Shown piece after piece: positions 44,464 through 56,443 of a DNA stretch of 64,000 bases. Under the pieces are notes generated by a model, which was not told the origin of the DNA, searched no databases, and was given only the letters and a program-made list of their open reading frames with translations. The position numbers and the translations under genes were made by a program. The stretch lies in contig QXEO01000170.1 in the NCBI GenBank assembly GCA_007115705.1, positions 2,393,570 through 2,457,569 on the forward strand. Reading direction: 5' to 3'. Every line of letters starts with the position of its first letter. The first letter of the stretch is position 1. The DNA comes from Dactylis glomerata (Eukaryota > Streptophyta > Magnoliopsida > Poales > Poaceae).

Positions 44464-45000
44464 TCAGTAGACGGCGGCGCACTCGAAGGAGATGTCGCAG
44501 CCGGGGACCGGGGTGAGCTTGATGGCGTGCTTGACCCTGCTCATGAAGACCGGGAGGAAGGACATGGCCTGGCAGATGCAGGCGTTGTCGATGCCCATGA
44601 GGCGCCGGCAGCACGCCGTGTCGTAGGGGTCCGCCCCCCCGCCGTGCCCGTGGTGCCCGTGGTGGTGGCTGCCCCCGTGGTCGCCGCTGCCGTGGCTTCC
44701 GCCGTGGTCGCTGCCGCCGTGGCTTCCACCGTGGTCGCTGCCATGGTCGCCGCCGCCGTGCTCGTCGCGGGCCGACTGCAGCTCGTAGCCGGCGGAGGAG
44801 GACGCGTTGAGCAGCCGACGCGGCAATGCCGGGTTGGCGCCGGGGAAGGTCCTCAGGCTGCACGCCTCGTTGGCCAGGTTGAACTGGGACCGGCAGAACA
44901 CCTGCGCGTCCGCCTCGCCCGCCATGAACGCGAGCAGCATCAGGAGCGCCATGGGCAGAAGCGCATTGAGAGCCGGCAATGACGATCTCTTCTTCTCCAT
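44464..45000 (-). CDS. secreted eight-cysteine (LTP / 2S-albumin fold) protein with Gly/His-rich insert
   Basis: 178 residues. Residues 1-32 form a signal peptide (basic MEKKR, hydrophobic core, likely cut after ADA/Q). Eight cysteines, C36, C47, C130-C131, C141-x-C143, C168 and C174, fit the C..C..CC..CxC..C..C pattern of the bifunctional inhibitor/lipid-transfer/seed-storage family, a four-helix disulfide fold binding lipids or inhibiting enzymes. Unusually, the C2-CC spacing is 82 residues because a Gly/His/Asp/Ser-rich tract (about 80-122, GSDHGGSHGG-type repeats ending SHHHGHHGHGG) is inserted. That tract could bind zinc, copper or nickel; this is inference. Expected to be extracellular or in the wall. 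It is convergent with the ERF gene. An antisense frame (44527-44982) is a GC shadow. Confidence 0.88.
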   Translation of the reverse strand: MEKKRSSLPALNALLPMALLMLLAFMAGEADAQVFCRSQFNLANEACSLRTFPGANPALPRRLLNASSSAGYELQSARDEHGGGDHGSDHGGSHGGSDHGGSHGSGDHGGSHHHGHHGHGGGADPYDTACCRRLMGIDNACICQAMSFLPVFMSRVKHAIKLTPVPGCDISFECAAVY

Positions 45001-46392
45001 GGCTGGCTGTCTGTTGCTGATGCTTCTGCTGTTGTCTTGGCTTTGGAGTGGGTGATCTTGGTGGCATTTCAGGGGAGCTTAAGTAGCTAGAGTGATGCTA
45101 ATTTAGGAGACGTTCTGGTTAAAATTTCCAGCGGTATCAACGTGTTGCTAGGGGTTAGGAGACGTTGTTACGGTTTGCTGAGTGAATGATTTCTAGGTTG
45201 ATCATGCTCGAGCTGTGAATGGTGACACCAGTTGACGCTTTGACTTTTGAGACATGATGCAGGAGAGAGGCGTGACATCTGATACAATGACAAGCTTTGG
45301 ATCCTCTGCAGAACATGGGATTCATTCATGCTGCTTATAAGATCTTTTTCTGGAGAAAACTGAAATTGCTCATGGTTGCCTTACGAATCGAAGCAACTTA
45401 GAATAAGTGGCAGTTTTCCGTCAGAGCCGTCATAGCACATCCTGAAATTTTTCTGAGTGGCAAAGTTTTCTTTCAAAATGCAATGCCTCTCTGTCAGTCC
45501 TAAACTGTTGCTACGATCGTTTATCTGAATCTCACGGAACTTGCGCATCCCGAGACAAAAGTTTTGCCTCTATTTGTGGACACATTCTTCAAATGGCATG
45601 GTCAACTATAAGAACATCCTGGATTCATTCTACTGTTTTTTTCAGTTCAGGATGTTCAGTTGCTTATGTGCAGAAATAAGAAACCTGGCAGGCTTAAAGT
45701 GTGGCAGAACCTGACATGGCCAACAAGTTGCAGTTTTTCGTCAGTCGTCCTGAAATTTTTGTGCAATGAAGTTTTTTTTCAGAATGCAATGAGTCTGTCT
45801 TAGAATTGTTCGTCTTCACGAGCTCTTTGGCCTAATGGCCCTTAGGAAAACTTTTAACCACTTTTGCCCTTTCAGGAAATTTCAACAAGTTATGGCTCCT
45901 CGTAGTCACGCCATGTTGGATGACTTATCAAAATATATGGGGTAACGCTACTTTTGTTGGCTAGTTGTTTCAAGATTTTTGCTGAAAATTCTAAATCATT
46001 TGAGTCAAGCCATCCTAAATGAGCGTGAACTAGTTTTTTTTTTTACTCAGAGGGTCCAAGATCATTCCCACAGTCTAACATTTTTTTTGGAAACTTGCTA
46101 AGCTAAATGGTGTGTCCTAGAAATTTTTGAACCTTAAATGCTGTGTCCTAGCAGTTTTTGGGCCAGAAAATAGCTAGTATTCATTTGAGTCCATCCACAC
46201 CAGTCTAGTGGGTCAAACGAGCCAGCCCAACTGGCTTGACCAAAAGTGACCATAGATGGCTGAAAGATTTTCAAGAGGCCACTTATGATTGAAAGTTTTT
46301 TAAGGGCATTTGGGTCAATCACTCCCTTCTTCACCTCCATGAAGTCAAGACACCTTGAGACCATACCTTTTGTCTCTAATCCTTGACACCTA
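45001..46392. other. upstream region of the LTP-like gene and intergenic DNA
   Basis: No further gene is supported. A degenerate direct repeat of about 100 bp is present: about 45398-45505 and 45716-45803 share GCAGTTTT.CGTCAG, TCCTGAAATTTTT and CAGAATGCAATG. A third related phrase (CTTCAAATGG.ATGG, CTATAAG.AC) occurs near 45590 and 46540. TACTTAAG near 45080, on the minus strand, is a weak TATA-like site for the LTP-like gene. Confidence 0.4.
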
Positions 46393-46527
46393 CTCCCTCA
46401 GTTCCGAATTATAAGATGTTTTAGCCTTTTTAGAATAACATGTATCTAAACGCATTGAAGTGTGTCTATTATGTATCTAGACTATATTAAAACAACTAAA
46501 ATATTTTATATTTCGAAACAGATGGAG
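46393..46527. mobile_element. Stowaway MITE, 135 bp
   Basis: Ends CTCCCTCAGTTCCGAATTAT and ATATTTCGAAACAGATGGAG are imperfect TIRs of the Stowaway type, flanked by TA at 46391-46392 and 46528-46529. A further Stowaway end (TACTCCCTCTGTTCATTAAT) at 46612-46631 is cut by the copia LTR. Confidence 0.8.
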
Positions 46528-46631
46528 TATATGAGACAACTTCAAATGGTATGGCCTACTATAAGGACAACACAACACTAGCTCTAGCACTTCTTCAATT
46601 CCATTGCTTTATACTCCCTCTGTTCATTAAT

Positions 46632-46827
46632 TGTTGATTCTCACTCAGAAAATCTCCTAGACTTCTTCTATTAATTTGGTGGTTCTAGAGTACATTATAA
46701 GAGAGAGGAGCAGAGAGAGAGGGGTAACTAAACTGTTCCAGATCTTTCCCCATCCTTCTCTACGGTTCTTCCTACATTTTATATTTTAGTCCTTCAAGAC
46801 CTATCTAATCTTATCTAACTACCAACA
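46632..46827 (-). repeat. 3' LTR of the copia element
   Basis: Plus strand TGTTGATTCTCACTCAG...ACCAACA, 196 bp, followed by CTCCCCCTCAAGAT (polypurine tract on the minus strand). Confidence 0.85.
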
Positions 46828-46834
46828 CTCCCCC

Positions 46835-48385
46835 TCAAGATGGGGCAAACACATCATAAAGCCCCATCTTGCTACAAAAGGTGGAAAACATCCTCTCTGG
46901 AAGTCCCTTTGTAAGAACATCGACTACTTGACTAGCTGAAGTTACATATGGTAAACAAACTACACCACTATCAAGCTTCTCCTTGATGAAATGGCGATCT
47001 ATTTCGATGTGCTTTGTTTGATCATGCTGAACGGGATTGTTAGCAATAGCGATGGCAGCTTTATTATCACAATAAAGCATTAAAGGTTTATGCTTATATA
47101 ACTTCAGTTCAGATAGAAGAATCTGTAACCACAAAAGCTCACATAGACCTTGAGCCATTGCCCTGAACTCAGCTTCAGCAGTTGACCTGGCAACTACACT
47201 TTGTTTTTTGCTTCGCCATGAGACTAGATTTCCTCCAACATAAGTACAATAACCAGAAGTAGACCGCCTATCATCCAAGGAGCATGCCCAATCAGCATCC
47301 GTATAACATTCGACTTGTAGATTTCCTTGTTTTGTATATAATAGGCCTCTCCCTGGACATCCTTTAAGATATCTTAGGATTCTATTTACGGCCTCCAAAT
47401 GAATTGTTTTGGGGTCATGCATGAATTGACTCACAACACTTACAGCGAAGGCAATATCAGGACGAGTATGAGAAAGATATATTAATCTCCCCACTAGGTT
47501 TTGATAGCATTCACGATCCACAGATCTCCCCTCATTGCTACTTAACCTATTGTTTTGTTCAATAGGTGTAGCTGCAGGACGTGATCCATACATACCTGTC
47601 TCTCTAAGCAGGTCTATAATATATTTTCTTTGAGATAAATAGATACCTTTTGATCCCCGGGAGACCTCTATGCCAAGGAAGTACCTTAGAAATCCTAGGT
47701 CCTTCACTTCAAATTCTTGTGCTAGATATTGTTTTAGGTTTAGGACTTCCTTGGAATCATCTCCTGTAATCACAATGTCATCAACGTACACGATTAGAAT
47801 TGCAACCATATCACAATTGTGTTTGTAAAATAGTGTATGATCGGCATTGCTTTGACAATATCCCCTTTTTAGGATAGCTTGTCTAAATCTATCAAACCAC
47901 GCTCGCGGTGATTGCTTTAGACCATATAGTGATCTGCGCAAATGTAACACCTTTCTTTTGGTTTGACTAGACTCAAAACCAGGGGGGATATGCATATACA
48001 CTTCCTCACGAAGATCACCATGTAGGAAGGCATTTCTAACATCCAACTGATAGATATTCCAATCAAAGTTTGCAGCACAGGATATGAGTGTCCTAATTGA
48101 GTTCATCTTTGCAACTGGAGCAAAGGTCTCCTCATAATCTATACCGTATGTTTGTGTATACCCTTTCGCTACGAGACGAGCCTTATATCTCTCAACTTGT
48201 CCTTCGGGTGTGTGTTTAACAGTAAAGACCCACTTACACCCTACTGGTTGCTTACCATGTGGTAGATCTACAAGCTCCCAAGTTTCATTCTTTTCCAAAG
48301 CTCTCATCTCCTCAAGCATTGCATCCCTCCATTTCGAGTCCTCTAAGGCTTCCTTCCAATCATGTGGTATGGATATAGAATCCAA
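46835..48385 (-). pseudogene. copia reverse transcriptase and RNase H
   Basis: 516 codons open. RT shows GCKWVFTVKHTPEGQVERYK, QLDVRNAFLHGDL, LYGLKQSPRAWFDRF and the catalytic YVDDIVITG; RNase H shows YTDADWACSLDDRRSTSG and STAEAEFRAM. This part is intact to the stop beside the polypurine tract. It is called a pseudogene because the upstream frame shifts just before 48400-48490 (a G-run, GGGGGGTGGGGGG, on the plus strand) and the 5' parts are broken. Confidence 0.88.
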
Positions 48386-48441
48386 TGAAGCAATGAAACT
48401 TTGGAAAGATGGGTTATAGTACTTATAGGAAATATAATTGG

Positions 48442-48990
48442 CTATATCATATTTATGCCCAACAAAGTCCTTAAGATATCTGGGGGGTGGGGGGTTTGAG
48501 CTCTAGTAGATTTTTGTTCAACTATAGGAAAATTGTCTGAAGAAATAGATGGTTGGTTATCACTCTGCCCTGTAGAGTTAATAGGGGCTACAGAATCATG
48601 GAAGTTATTTTCGGCACTTGGGTCTTCGTGCATTGTAGATTCCACGCCTAATGAATCCCTTGTCACATCGTCATCACCTTCATGACAAAAATCATCATTA
48701 TCACCAGCATTATAGTCATCATCACCTTCATGAAAAAAATCATCATTATCACCAGCATTATAGTCCTCCCCCTGACTAAGAGTGTTGTTACTAATTTGAG
48801 ATTCACCTGAAGTAGGAGCAAGAACAGGAACAACAGTAGGTCCTTCCCCATAAATACTCCCCCTTTCTTGCTGCTCTTCGGGTGGAGATAAATAAATACC
48901 AGATTCACTAGATATACCATAATATGGTTCATTTTCACGAAATGTAACATCCATGCTTACAAAAAATGATGCTCTGAAGGACACCAGCAT
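48442..48990 (-). pseudogene. copia integrase-RT linker with acidic tandem duplication
   Basis: Contains FFVSMDVTFRENEPYY, a phrase typical of the copia integrase C-terminal side. An acidic segment follows in which DYNAGDNDDFFHEGDD is repeated as DYNAGDNDDFCHEGDD, a 48-bp tandem duplication near 48680-48780. It is out of frame with both neighbours. Confidence 0.7.
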
Positions 48991-49004
48991 CTATATCCCT
49001 TTTT

Positions 49005-49889
49005 TTACGAAGAATAACCCATGAACACACATTTAACTGCTCGTGGATCTAATTTCCGCACTGAATTTCTGTAATCATGTACAAAACAAACACACCCAAA
49101 TACCTTCGGAGGGACAACAAACTCATTTGAATTTATAAGACACTCTGCCGGTGTTTTATGGGATAAAACACGAAGGGGCATGCAATTAATTAAATAAGTT
49201 GCAGTTTTAACCGCTTCACCCCATAGGAATTTCGGAACATTCATTGTAAACATCAAAGACCTTGCAACCCCAAGTAAATGTCTATTTTTTTGCTCTGCCA
49301 CACCATTTTGTTCTGGTGTGTTAACACATGTAGTTCGATGTTCTATACCATTTAAAGCAAGAAATTTATCAAAATCATGATTAACATATTATGTTCCATT
49401 ATCCGTGTGCAAGATTTTAACGGTAGTTTCATGCTTATTTTTAATAAGTGCACACAAATCCTTAAAGACGGACAGAACATCACTCTTGTATTTCAGCAGA
49501 TAAAGCCACGTGTAACTACTAAAGCAGTCTATAAAGGTTACAAACCATCTATGTCCAGAAACAGAAGCAACCTCACAGGGTCCCCAAACATCAGAATGAA
49601 TCACTTCAAACGGTCTCTTACTTTTCAGACCGATGCTTGGGTAGGATCCTCTGGTATGCTTAGCTAGTTCACAAGCATCACATACCAAAGCATCCGTAGG
49701 ACACAACTTAAACAAAGTAGGATACCCACGTGACAGAGCTGCAAAAGAAAGATGGCCTAGCCTGCGGTGATGTAACACTAACTCTTGACACGGTGACAAG
49801 TAGGATGCGAGAGCCACTTCATCACTTCCATCATCAAGGTAGTAGAGTCCATCATGCTCGGTCCCAGTCCCCAAGAGTCTCCCTGTCAT
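49005..49889 (-). pseudogene. copia gag-pre-integrase and integrase core
   Basis: HHCC zinc domain (LHHRRLGHLS ... CDACELAKH), catalytic residues in HSDVWGPCE, HTDNGT and NGVAEQKNRH. One in-frame TAA falls right after HTDNGT (near 49388), and a frameshift after FMGYSS (near 49010) separates it from the linker. Enough of the DDE core remains to identify it. Confidence 0.82.
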
Positions 49890-50003
49890 TAGCTCCTGAA
49901 AAACACAATGAGTAGGCTCAAACCACCATCCACAATTAAGTGATTTTGTAATAGAGCTAATTGATAGGAGATTGACTAGAAATTTTGGTACATGTAGAAC
50001 TGG

Positions 50004-50210
50004 TGATGAGGGGTTAACTCGACAAATGTCCTAAATGAAGAACTTAGGATCCAGGAAATAGGGCGTCGGATGAACTCGAAGGTAAAATCAGTCAAACAAG
50101 GTGGCTATCGAAAGTAAACGTGGGTGTAAACCTGGCTTGCTTTCAATCTGTCCCACACCGTCCCCTCCTGGCCCCTATATATAGGTGGCCAGGTCTCAAG
50201 GATCGGGTGG
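50004..50210 (-). repeat. truncated 3' LTR of the Tat element
   Basis: Matches 56464-56670 from TGATGAGGGGTTAACTCG to GGATCGGGTGG, then jumps to internal sequence. The missing part is the LTR start plus the polypurine tract. Confidence 0.88.
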
Positions 50211-50567
50211 AAAGTAAAGTATTTACACAGATTTTCGAATTTGACCCAAGGAACCCGACCTATGGCCTCATGTTCTGGGTTCGGAGGGTCATAACTCGAA
50301 AAAACTATTTGTCGCCTTATATTGCCTATGCATAGAACCGTCGTAGTTGCTCTGCATTCCTGGTATTACTTCTGTCACGATGTAAGGTCCCACCCATGGG
50401 GACTCAAGTTTTCCATGGCTATCTTGCTTGAGTCGTAGAACTAGATCTCCCACCACGAAAGATCGTGGACAAACTCGACTACTGTGGTAGTTTCACAGAT
50501 TTTGCTGATATTGAGTAGCTCTAGCTAGTGCTACGTCCCTTGCTTCGTCGAGTGCATCGACATCATC
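50211..50567 (-). pseudogene. 3' end of Tat integrase region, degenerate
   Basis: On the minus strand this reads as the C-terminal part of integrase (phrases such as FVVGDLVLRLKQDSHGKLESP and WVGPY), interrupted by stops. It runs straight into the truncated LTR. Confidence 0.6.
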
Positions 50568-52223
50568 CTAAAGTGCTTCTGTGGAAGTTGTCTCGTCATA
50601 TGCGGCGATTCTTGGAGCTTCATGGGTGATCTCAACTGGAAGGACAGCTTCTGCACCATGGACCAGGAAGAAAGACGTCTCTTGAGTAGCTGCATTGGGT
50701 GTAGTTCGGAGACTCCAGAGTACGGAGGGCAGCTCATCTACCCAGGCATGCTTGGCTTTTTCGAGGGGTGCTAACAGCCTTTTCTTTATCCCATTGCATA
50801 TCAAGCCATTGGCTTTCTCGACTTGCCCGTTTGTCTTTGGATGTGCCACAGATGCAAATTTCAATTTTATTCCCAAACTCTCACAGTAATTTTTGAACTC
50901 CTTTGACGTGAAGTTTGTCCCATTGTATGTGATGATGCTGTGTGGTACTCCAAAGCGAAAAACTATCGACTTGATAAAATTGGTTGCCGCTGTGGAGTCT
51001 TGAGTTGTTACGGGGGCTGCCTCTACCCACTTAGTGAATTTGTCGACTGCTACTAGCATATAAACATGCCCTCCTGGCCAAGATTTGTGCAGTTTTCCCA
51101 CCATGTCAAGACCCCATTGTGCGAAGGGCCAAGATAACGGTATTGGTTGCAACTCCGCTGCTGGTGCATGAGGTCGAGATGCAAAACGTTGACAAGCTTC
51201 GCACTTCCTCACTATATCTTTCACGTCTTCAATGGCCGTGAGCCAATAAAATCCTGCACGAAAGGCTTTGGCTGCAATGGCCCTGCTGCTGGCGTGATGT
51301 CCACATACCCCTGCGTGGATGTCCTTTAAGATTTCTTGTCCCTCTTGAGGAGTAACGCATCGTTGCAAAACGCATGTTATGCTTCTCTTGTATAGTTTTC
51401 CTTGTATCACGACGAATGCCTTGGATCGTCGTATTATTCTTTTCGCTTGCACTATATCTTCGGGTAGTATTTTATTTACCATGTACGCCAAGTATGGTTG
51501 CATCCAAGTTTCCTCGATCATCATGACTTCTTCGGGTTCAGTTGTCCCGCGATTATCAGCCCCCGAGTCGTTTGTTTGGTTCTGGATTTGTTCTCCTGCA
51601 GTCGAAACTTTGCTGCTTTTTATTGATCTTTCTATGATTTCTTCCCAAAAGACTCCTTGTGGTATGGGTAAGCACTGGGACCCGATATTTGCTAAAGTGT
51701 CAGCTTCCACGTTGCTAGCTCTACTGACATGTGAAACTTCGCATCCGTCGAATGTTCCCTCCAGGTAATAATATAAGTTTCTGTATGCTGTCATATTGTC
51801 GCTGATGGCGTCGCACTTATTCATCACTTGTTGGACAACGAGATTTGAATCTCCAAATATTTTCAGTCGAGTTGCTCCACAAGCTTTGGCCATTTTCATC
51901 CCATGGAGCAGCGCCTCGTATTCGGCTTCATTGTTGAAAGCTTGAGGAAAACTCATCCTCAGTACGTATTTCAACTTGTCGCCTTGTGGTGATATCATGA
52001 CTACCCCTGCTCCTGCGCCTTGGATTCTTTTTGATCCGTCAAAGTACATTGTCCACACACTCGATAAATCTGGTGGCCCTGTGTTTTGTAACTCCAGCCA
52101 CTCTGCTGTGAAATCTGGTATAATTTGGGACTTGATCGCCTTCCGCTTTTCATACGTGATGTCCAGGGGTGATAGCTCAATTCCCCATAAAGTGACACGT
52201 CCTGTTGCTGAAGGGTTGTTCAA
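50568..52223 (-). pseudogene. Tat archaeal-type RNase H and integrase
   Basis: 551 open codons. Residues about 55-190 are an archaeal/type-I RNase H (MYFDGSKRIQGAGAGVV, NNEAEYEALLHGM, FGDSNLVVQQV, VEADTLANIG). Integrase follows with an HHCC domain (HHASSRAIAAKAFRAGFYW ... CEACQ) and the core QWGLDMVGK, then ITYNGTNF where TDNGTNF is expected, so the second catalytic Asp is Tyr. The Glu is in NGQVEKANGL. Open but catalytically dead by this reading. Confidence 0.85.
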
Positions 52224-52289
52224 TATATTGGATAGTGGTGCTTCGTTGACTACTATGATTGGGTGGACCTTGAAATATTGCCGTAGTTT

Positions 52290-53432
52290 TCATGCTGTTG
52301 TGAATACGCTGTATGCGAGTTTCTGATAGTGCAGGTACCTTTGTTTCATCGGAGATAGTACCTCGCTGACAAAATATACTGGTCGTTGGACTCCATGAGC
52401 TTTTCCTTCTTCACTCCTTTCGACTACTAATACTGTGCTCACCACTTGATGTGTGGCTGCAATATATAGTAGTAGTGGCTCCTTTTCTTTTGGTGCGACC
52501 AACACCGGTGGTGTGGAAAGCATTTTTTCAGTTGTGCGAAGGCTATGTCCGCTTCTTCTGTCCACTCAAATTTGTCGTCTGATTTTTTCATCAATGCATA
52601 GAAAGGGAGCGCTTTTTCTCCTAGTCTTGCAACGAATCGACTTAGTGCCGCGACGCGTCCTGCGAGCTTCTGCACATCGTGCAGCTTTGTGGGCTTACCC
52701 ATCGTTAATATCGCTTGGATCTTCCCTGGGTTTGCCTCTATTCCTCTTGCGGATACCAGGAATCCCAAGAGTTGTCCTGCAGATTCCCCAAAAGAATATT
52801 TTGTCAGGTTAAGCTTGAGCTTGTACTTGTTTAAGTTGTCAAAGGACTCTGCTAAATCACTGATTAGTGACTCTTCTTTTCTTGTTGTAATGACCACATC
52901 GTCGATGTAGACTTGAATATTTCATCTATTTGACTTTCGAGGCAATTTTGCATCATCCTTTCGTAGGTTGCTCCTGCGTTTTTTAGGCCGAAAGGCATGA
53001 CTTGGTAGCAGAACACGCCATAAGGTGTTATGAAAGCTGTTTTTTCCTCATCTTCTTTCTTCAGCTTGATCTGGTGGTAACCAGGGTATGCATCCAGGAA
53101 GGAAAGCCTTGCGCACCCTGCTGTCGAGTCAATTATCTGATCGATGCGAGGTAGAGGGAAGGGATCCTTTGGACAGTGCTTGTTGAGAGACGTATAGTCG
53201 ACACACACACTCTTTGCACATCGGTGTTTTTCTTGGGTACTATGACTGAATTGGATACCCAAGTCGATGTTTTGATTTCTTGGATGAACCCTGCGTTTTC
53301 GAGTCTGTATAGCTCGGATGCTATTGCTTTCCTTTTGGGTTCATCGAATCTTCTCAATGGTTGTTTGACTGGCTTTGCTTTGGGATCGACGTTTAGTGCG
53401 TGCTCGACGAGTTCCCTGGGAACCCCTGGCAT
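52290..53432 (-). pseudogene. Tat reverse transcriptase and first RNase H, frameshifted
   Basis: RT motifs are spread over at least four overlapping frames: KPVKQPLRRFDEPKRKAI, then VDYTSLNKHCPKDPFPLPRI and FLDAYPGYHQIKLKKEDEEK, then LTKYSFGESAGQLLGFLVS, then RPVYFVSEVLSPMKQRY. The frame breaks near 52910 fall at the place where the catalytic YIDD-type motif should be read, so the enzyme cannot be made. Confidence 0.82.
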
Positions 53433-53735
53433 ATCTGAAGGACACCAGGTGAAGATTTCTCAGCGCTCAGGGAGGAACTCGACGAGCGCGCTTTCCTATG
53501 CGGGATCCAGATTTACTACTATAGAGGTAGTCTTGTTCAGGTCCGTGGGGTGGACCTGGATTTTCTTCAAGTCTTGAGTTGCATCGAAAGCCTGGTCTGG
53601 CAGGGATCAACCGACGTCGGGTAGTACGTTGTGGTCGGTTTCACCTTTCAGCCTTGCGTATTCTGCTGTCATGCCGAAGGTTTGCGCCAACCTATTGAAT
53701 TCCTTGTCACAGGTGTTAGATACTTTGAAGCTGCC

Positions 53736-54497
53736 CTAAACTGTGATTGTTCCTCTGGGACCTGGAATTTTTAGCGTAAGATACGCGTAGTGGGGTACTG
53801 CCATGAATTTTGCAAATGTTGGACGCCCCAGGATTGCATGATATTGTGAAGGCCAGTCCATGACTTTGAATTCCAGCTTCTCTTTGCGATAATTGCTGCT
53901 ATCACCGAAACAAACGTCAAGCTCTATTTTCCCGAGAGGGTAATTTGCACTCCCCAGTACTATCCCGTGGAAAGAACAATCTGTAGGCTTTAGGCTATCC
54001 AATGAGGTGCTCATTACCCTCAGAGTTCTTGCATATATCAGGTTTATGCCGCTTCCTGCATCCATGAATATTCTCCCGATGTCGTATCCCCCTATTTGCG
54101 CCTTTAGTACCATTGGGGCGTGCCCTGGCCTGGGAACTTTCCTCGGGTGGTCCGCTCTGCTAAATCTGACTGGTTGATTGGACCACTGCAAGTACTCTGT
54201 AGTAGCTGGTGGTGACGATATTGCCAAGTTGACCTGTTGAGATATGCTTTTCCTTTCTTTCTTCGACTTTGGTACTGGCTGAATCATTGCTGATATATAT
54301 ACCTTTGACTCCAGCTGTTTTGCGAGTCGCTGCACTTGATATCCTTGAGCCGTTCCCTTTCCTCCCTGTCGTGTTTCTTGGCTTGAATCCATGGCGTTTT
54401 GCAACCTTAGGAAGGTTCTACAATCTTTCATCTGGTGGTTGGAAACTCTTTTCCCGTCTAGGTACGCATAATGAATGCAACAAGGACCATATAGCAT
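53736..54497 (-). pseudogene. Tat aspartic protease region
   Basis: Zinc-knuckle-like CCIHYAYLDGKRVSNHQMKDC at the start is degenerate. The protease site is FMDAGSGINLIYA (DAGS in place of the usual D-G-G-S/D-[ST]-G) with YHAILGRPTFAKFMAVPHY. It ends at a stop before RT, with a gap to the next frame. Confidence 0.75.
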
Positions 54498-54611
54498 ATC
54501 TTCTGCCGAGGGACCCGAGTACCTTGGTTTCTCCTTTCCCCTGCTATCTTTTGCTTGAAACTCTTTGCTTTCGTAGCCTTCATCGTTCCTTCCGTCGTAT
54601 CCCGCGGCTAT

Positions 54612-55247
54612 CTAATTTCGCCTTCCGTGATTGTCGCTGTTGCGATATCGTCGCCTTTGCCTACTTGTTTTATCGACTTCCGGTGAATGTCCCCTTTTGT
54701 TGTTATACACATCTTCTCCGTCGGTGAATCTGTTGGCTGTTTCCATTAGTTCTGAAACTGTTCTTGGCTTTATTCTTCCTATCTCTTCAACGAGGTCTGA
54801 ACGACGAAGTCCAGTTGAAAAGGCGTCTATTGCTCTTTCGTCGGAGAAGTCTTCTGCAGAATTTTTAATGACACTCCAGCGTTGTATATAAGAGCGTAGA
54901 GTTTCGTCTCTCCTCTGTACGCACGACTTAACTTCTTCCAACGACGCTGGTCGTTTGTACGTTGAGCGAAAATTTCTTGCGAATTGACTCTCTAGTTCCC
55001 CCCAACTTCCGATGGAATCGTTGGGTATAGTATTTAACCAGGACCGCGTTGCGCCGGTGAGGTGTAACTGCAAACTTTGCATTGCCGTTGCTCTTGTTCC
55101 CCCGAGTATTTGTACTGCTTGTAGGTAGTCTGACAACCATAGAGTTGGTTCTTGCGACCCATCATATTTTTCTTGATCATGTGGCAATTTGAATCCTTTG
55201 GGTACTCGCGTTTTGCGAACCCTGCGGGTAAAGCATAACGCGCCCAT
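54612..55247 (-). pseudogene. Tat gag
   Basis: Core gag motifs: KYDGSQEPTLWLSDYLQAVQ, ATRSWLNTIPNDSIGSWGEL, FARNFRSTYKRPASLEEVKS and SYIQRWSVIKNSAEDFSDER, the usual Retrotrans_gag arrangement. Open over 211 codons but separated by stops from protease. Confidence 0.8.
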
Positions 55248-55361
55248 CTCTTTCTCGTTGTCCTCGTAGTTTTCTTCTCTCCACGCATAACGCGAGTTGT
55301 TTACTCTTGATTGTGCTATTATGTTCCTTGCGTCCTCCTTCCTCTTTTGGCGTTTCTCGTC

Positions 55362-55985
55362 TTATGATGAGTCGCTAGTTTCTTTCCGTGAAGACTTGCG
55401 CTTAACCTCTTCTTTTTGTTTTTTCTTATGATGCGTCGAATTTTTCTCTGGAAAATTTCCCCTTAACTTGTCTTCCACCAACCCGAGGCTTCGTATCGCG
55501 GCTTGGTGCATGTGTTCCCGCGGGTCTCCAGGCTTAGGTTGCGTGGTTAGTAGGTATGCCTGCGCTGCTACCAATGCTGCTTCTGGTGTTTCTTGCACGA
55601 ATTCTTCTTCCTCCTCCGGTTGATTCGCGCTTGGGCTTTTTATATGGCTTTCTTCTACTGTCCGTGCTGTTATCCTTCTGCTGTGCTTCGGGTCTCTGTG
55701 CCTCTCCATGCTGGACTCTAATGAATCGCTATATTCACCCCAATATCCTCCACTTGATGCGCTGTTATAATCTGGGCTTCTCATAATCATGTCTCTTTCC
55801 TGCCTTAACTTCTTTCTGCATTGGTGCAGCGCGTATTGATATCCCATTAGAACTTCTCTTCTGGAATCTGCGGGTACATTAGTCCCGTGATTGATAGCTG
55901 ACATGATCATCCTCCACTCTCCGGCGGAAACATGGACTTTCTCCTTCTCTTTCTTGCCATTGCTCCTTAATTTGTCGACTTGCAT
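55362..55985 (-). pseudogene. Tat N-terminal gag-side region
   Basis: 207 open codons, charged and Ser-rich (EKVHVSAGEWRMIMSAINHG, NQPEEEEEFVQETPEAALVA). No domain recognised. It is the usual long N-terminal extension between the PBS and gag in Tat elements; a further open frame at 56109-56555 belongs to the same leader. Confidence 0.5.
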
Positions 55986-56443
55986 GTCGATCTCCTTATT
56001 GCCTGCGTGATTGTTTTCCTCTTCTGTTGCTTCAGTGATGATGACGCATAACTGGTGTACGCTTCTGGAGACGCCGCTGCTTCCGCTGGCGAAATCCCTT
56101 GACTTGTCTCATGGCTTGTCCATTGCTGCTTCCGCGATGATTTTTCGCCCGATTTTGTCGGGTTCCACGAATTTTTCCTGTAGATTTTCTGTTGCTGTTA
56201 GGCTGACTGGCGAGTTTGCCTCACTAGAAGAGCCTACAGATGATCCAGATTTGGCAATTATTTCGGTTTTACTTGTCGACGGACCCGATTTCGCCGGATT
56301 CGAAAGACTAGTTGAACCCGAAGGCCCAATATAGAAGCTCAGACTTCTGAATGTTAACTCTATCTTTTTGTTTTCGTCGACTTCTGGACTGCTATTGGCT
56401 AAAAGCGAAAAAGCCGTCGAATTCATGATTCCAACGCCCAGAG

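Noticed and set aside
44527..44982. 151-codon frame antisense to the LTP-like gene
   Set aside because: Val/Ala-rich shadow of the GC-rich His/Gly repeat; the minus-strand frame has a signal peptide and the full eight-cysteine pattern.
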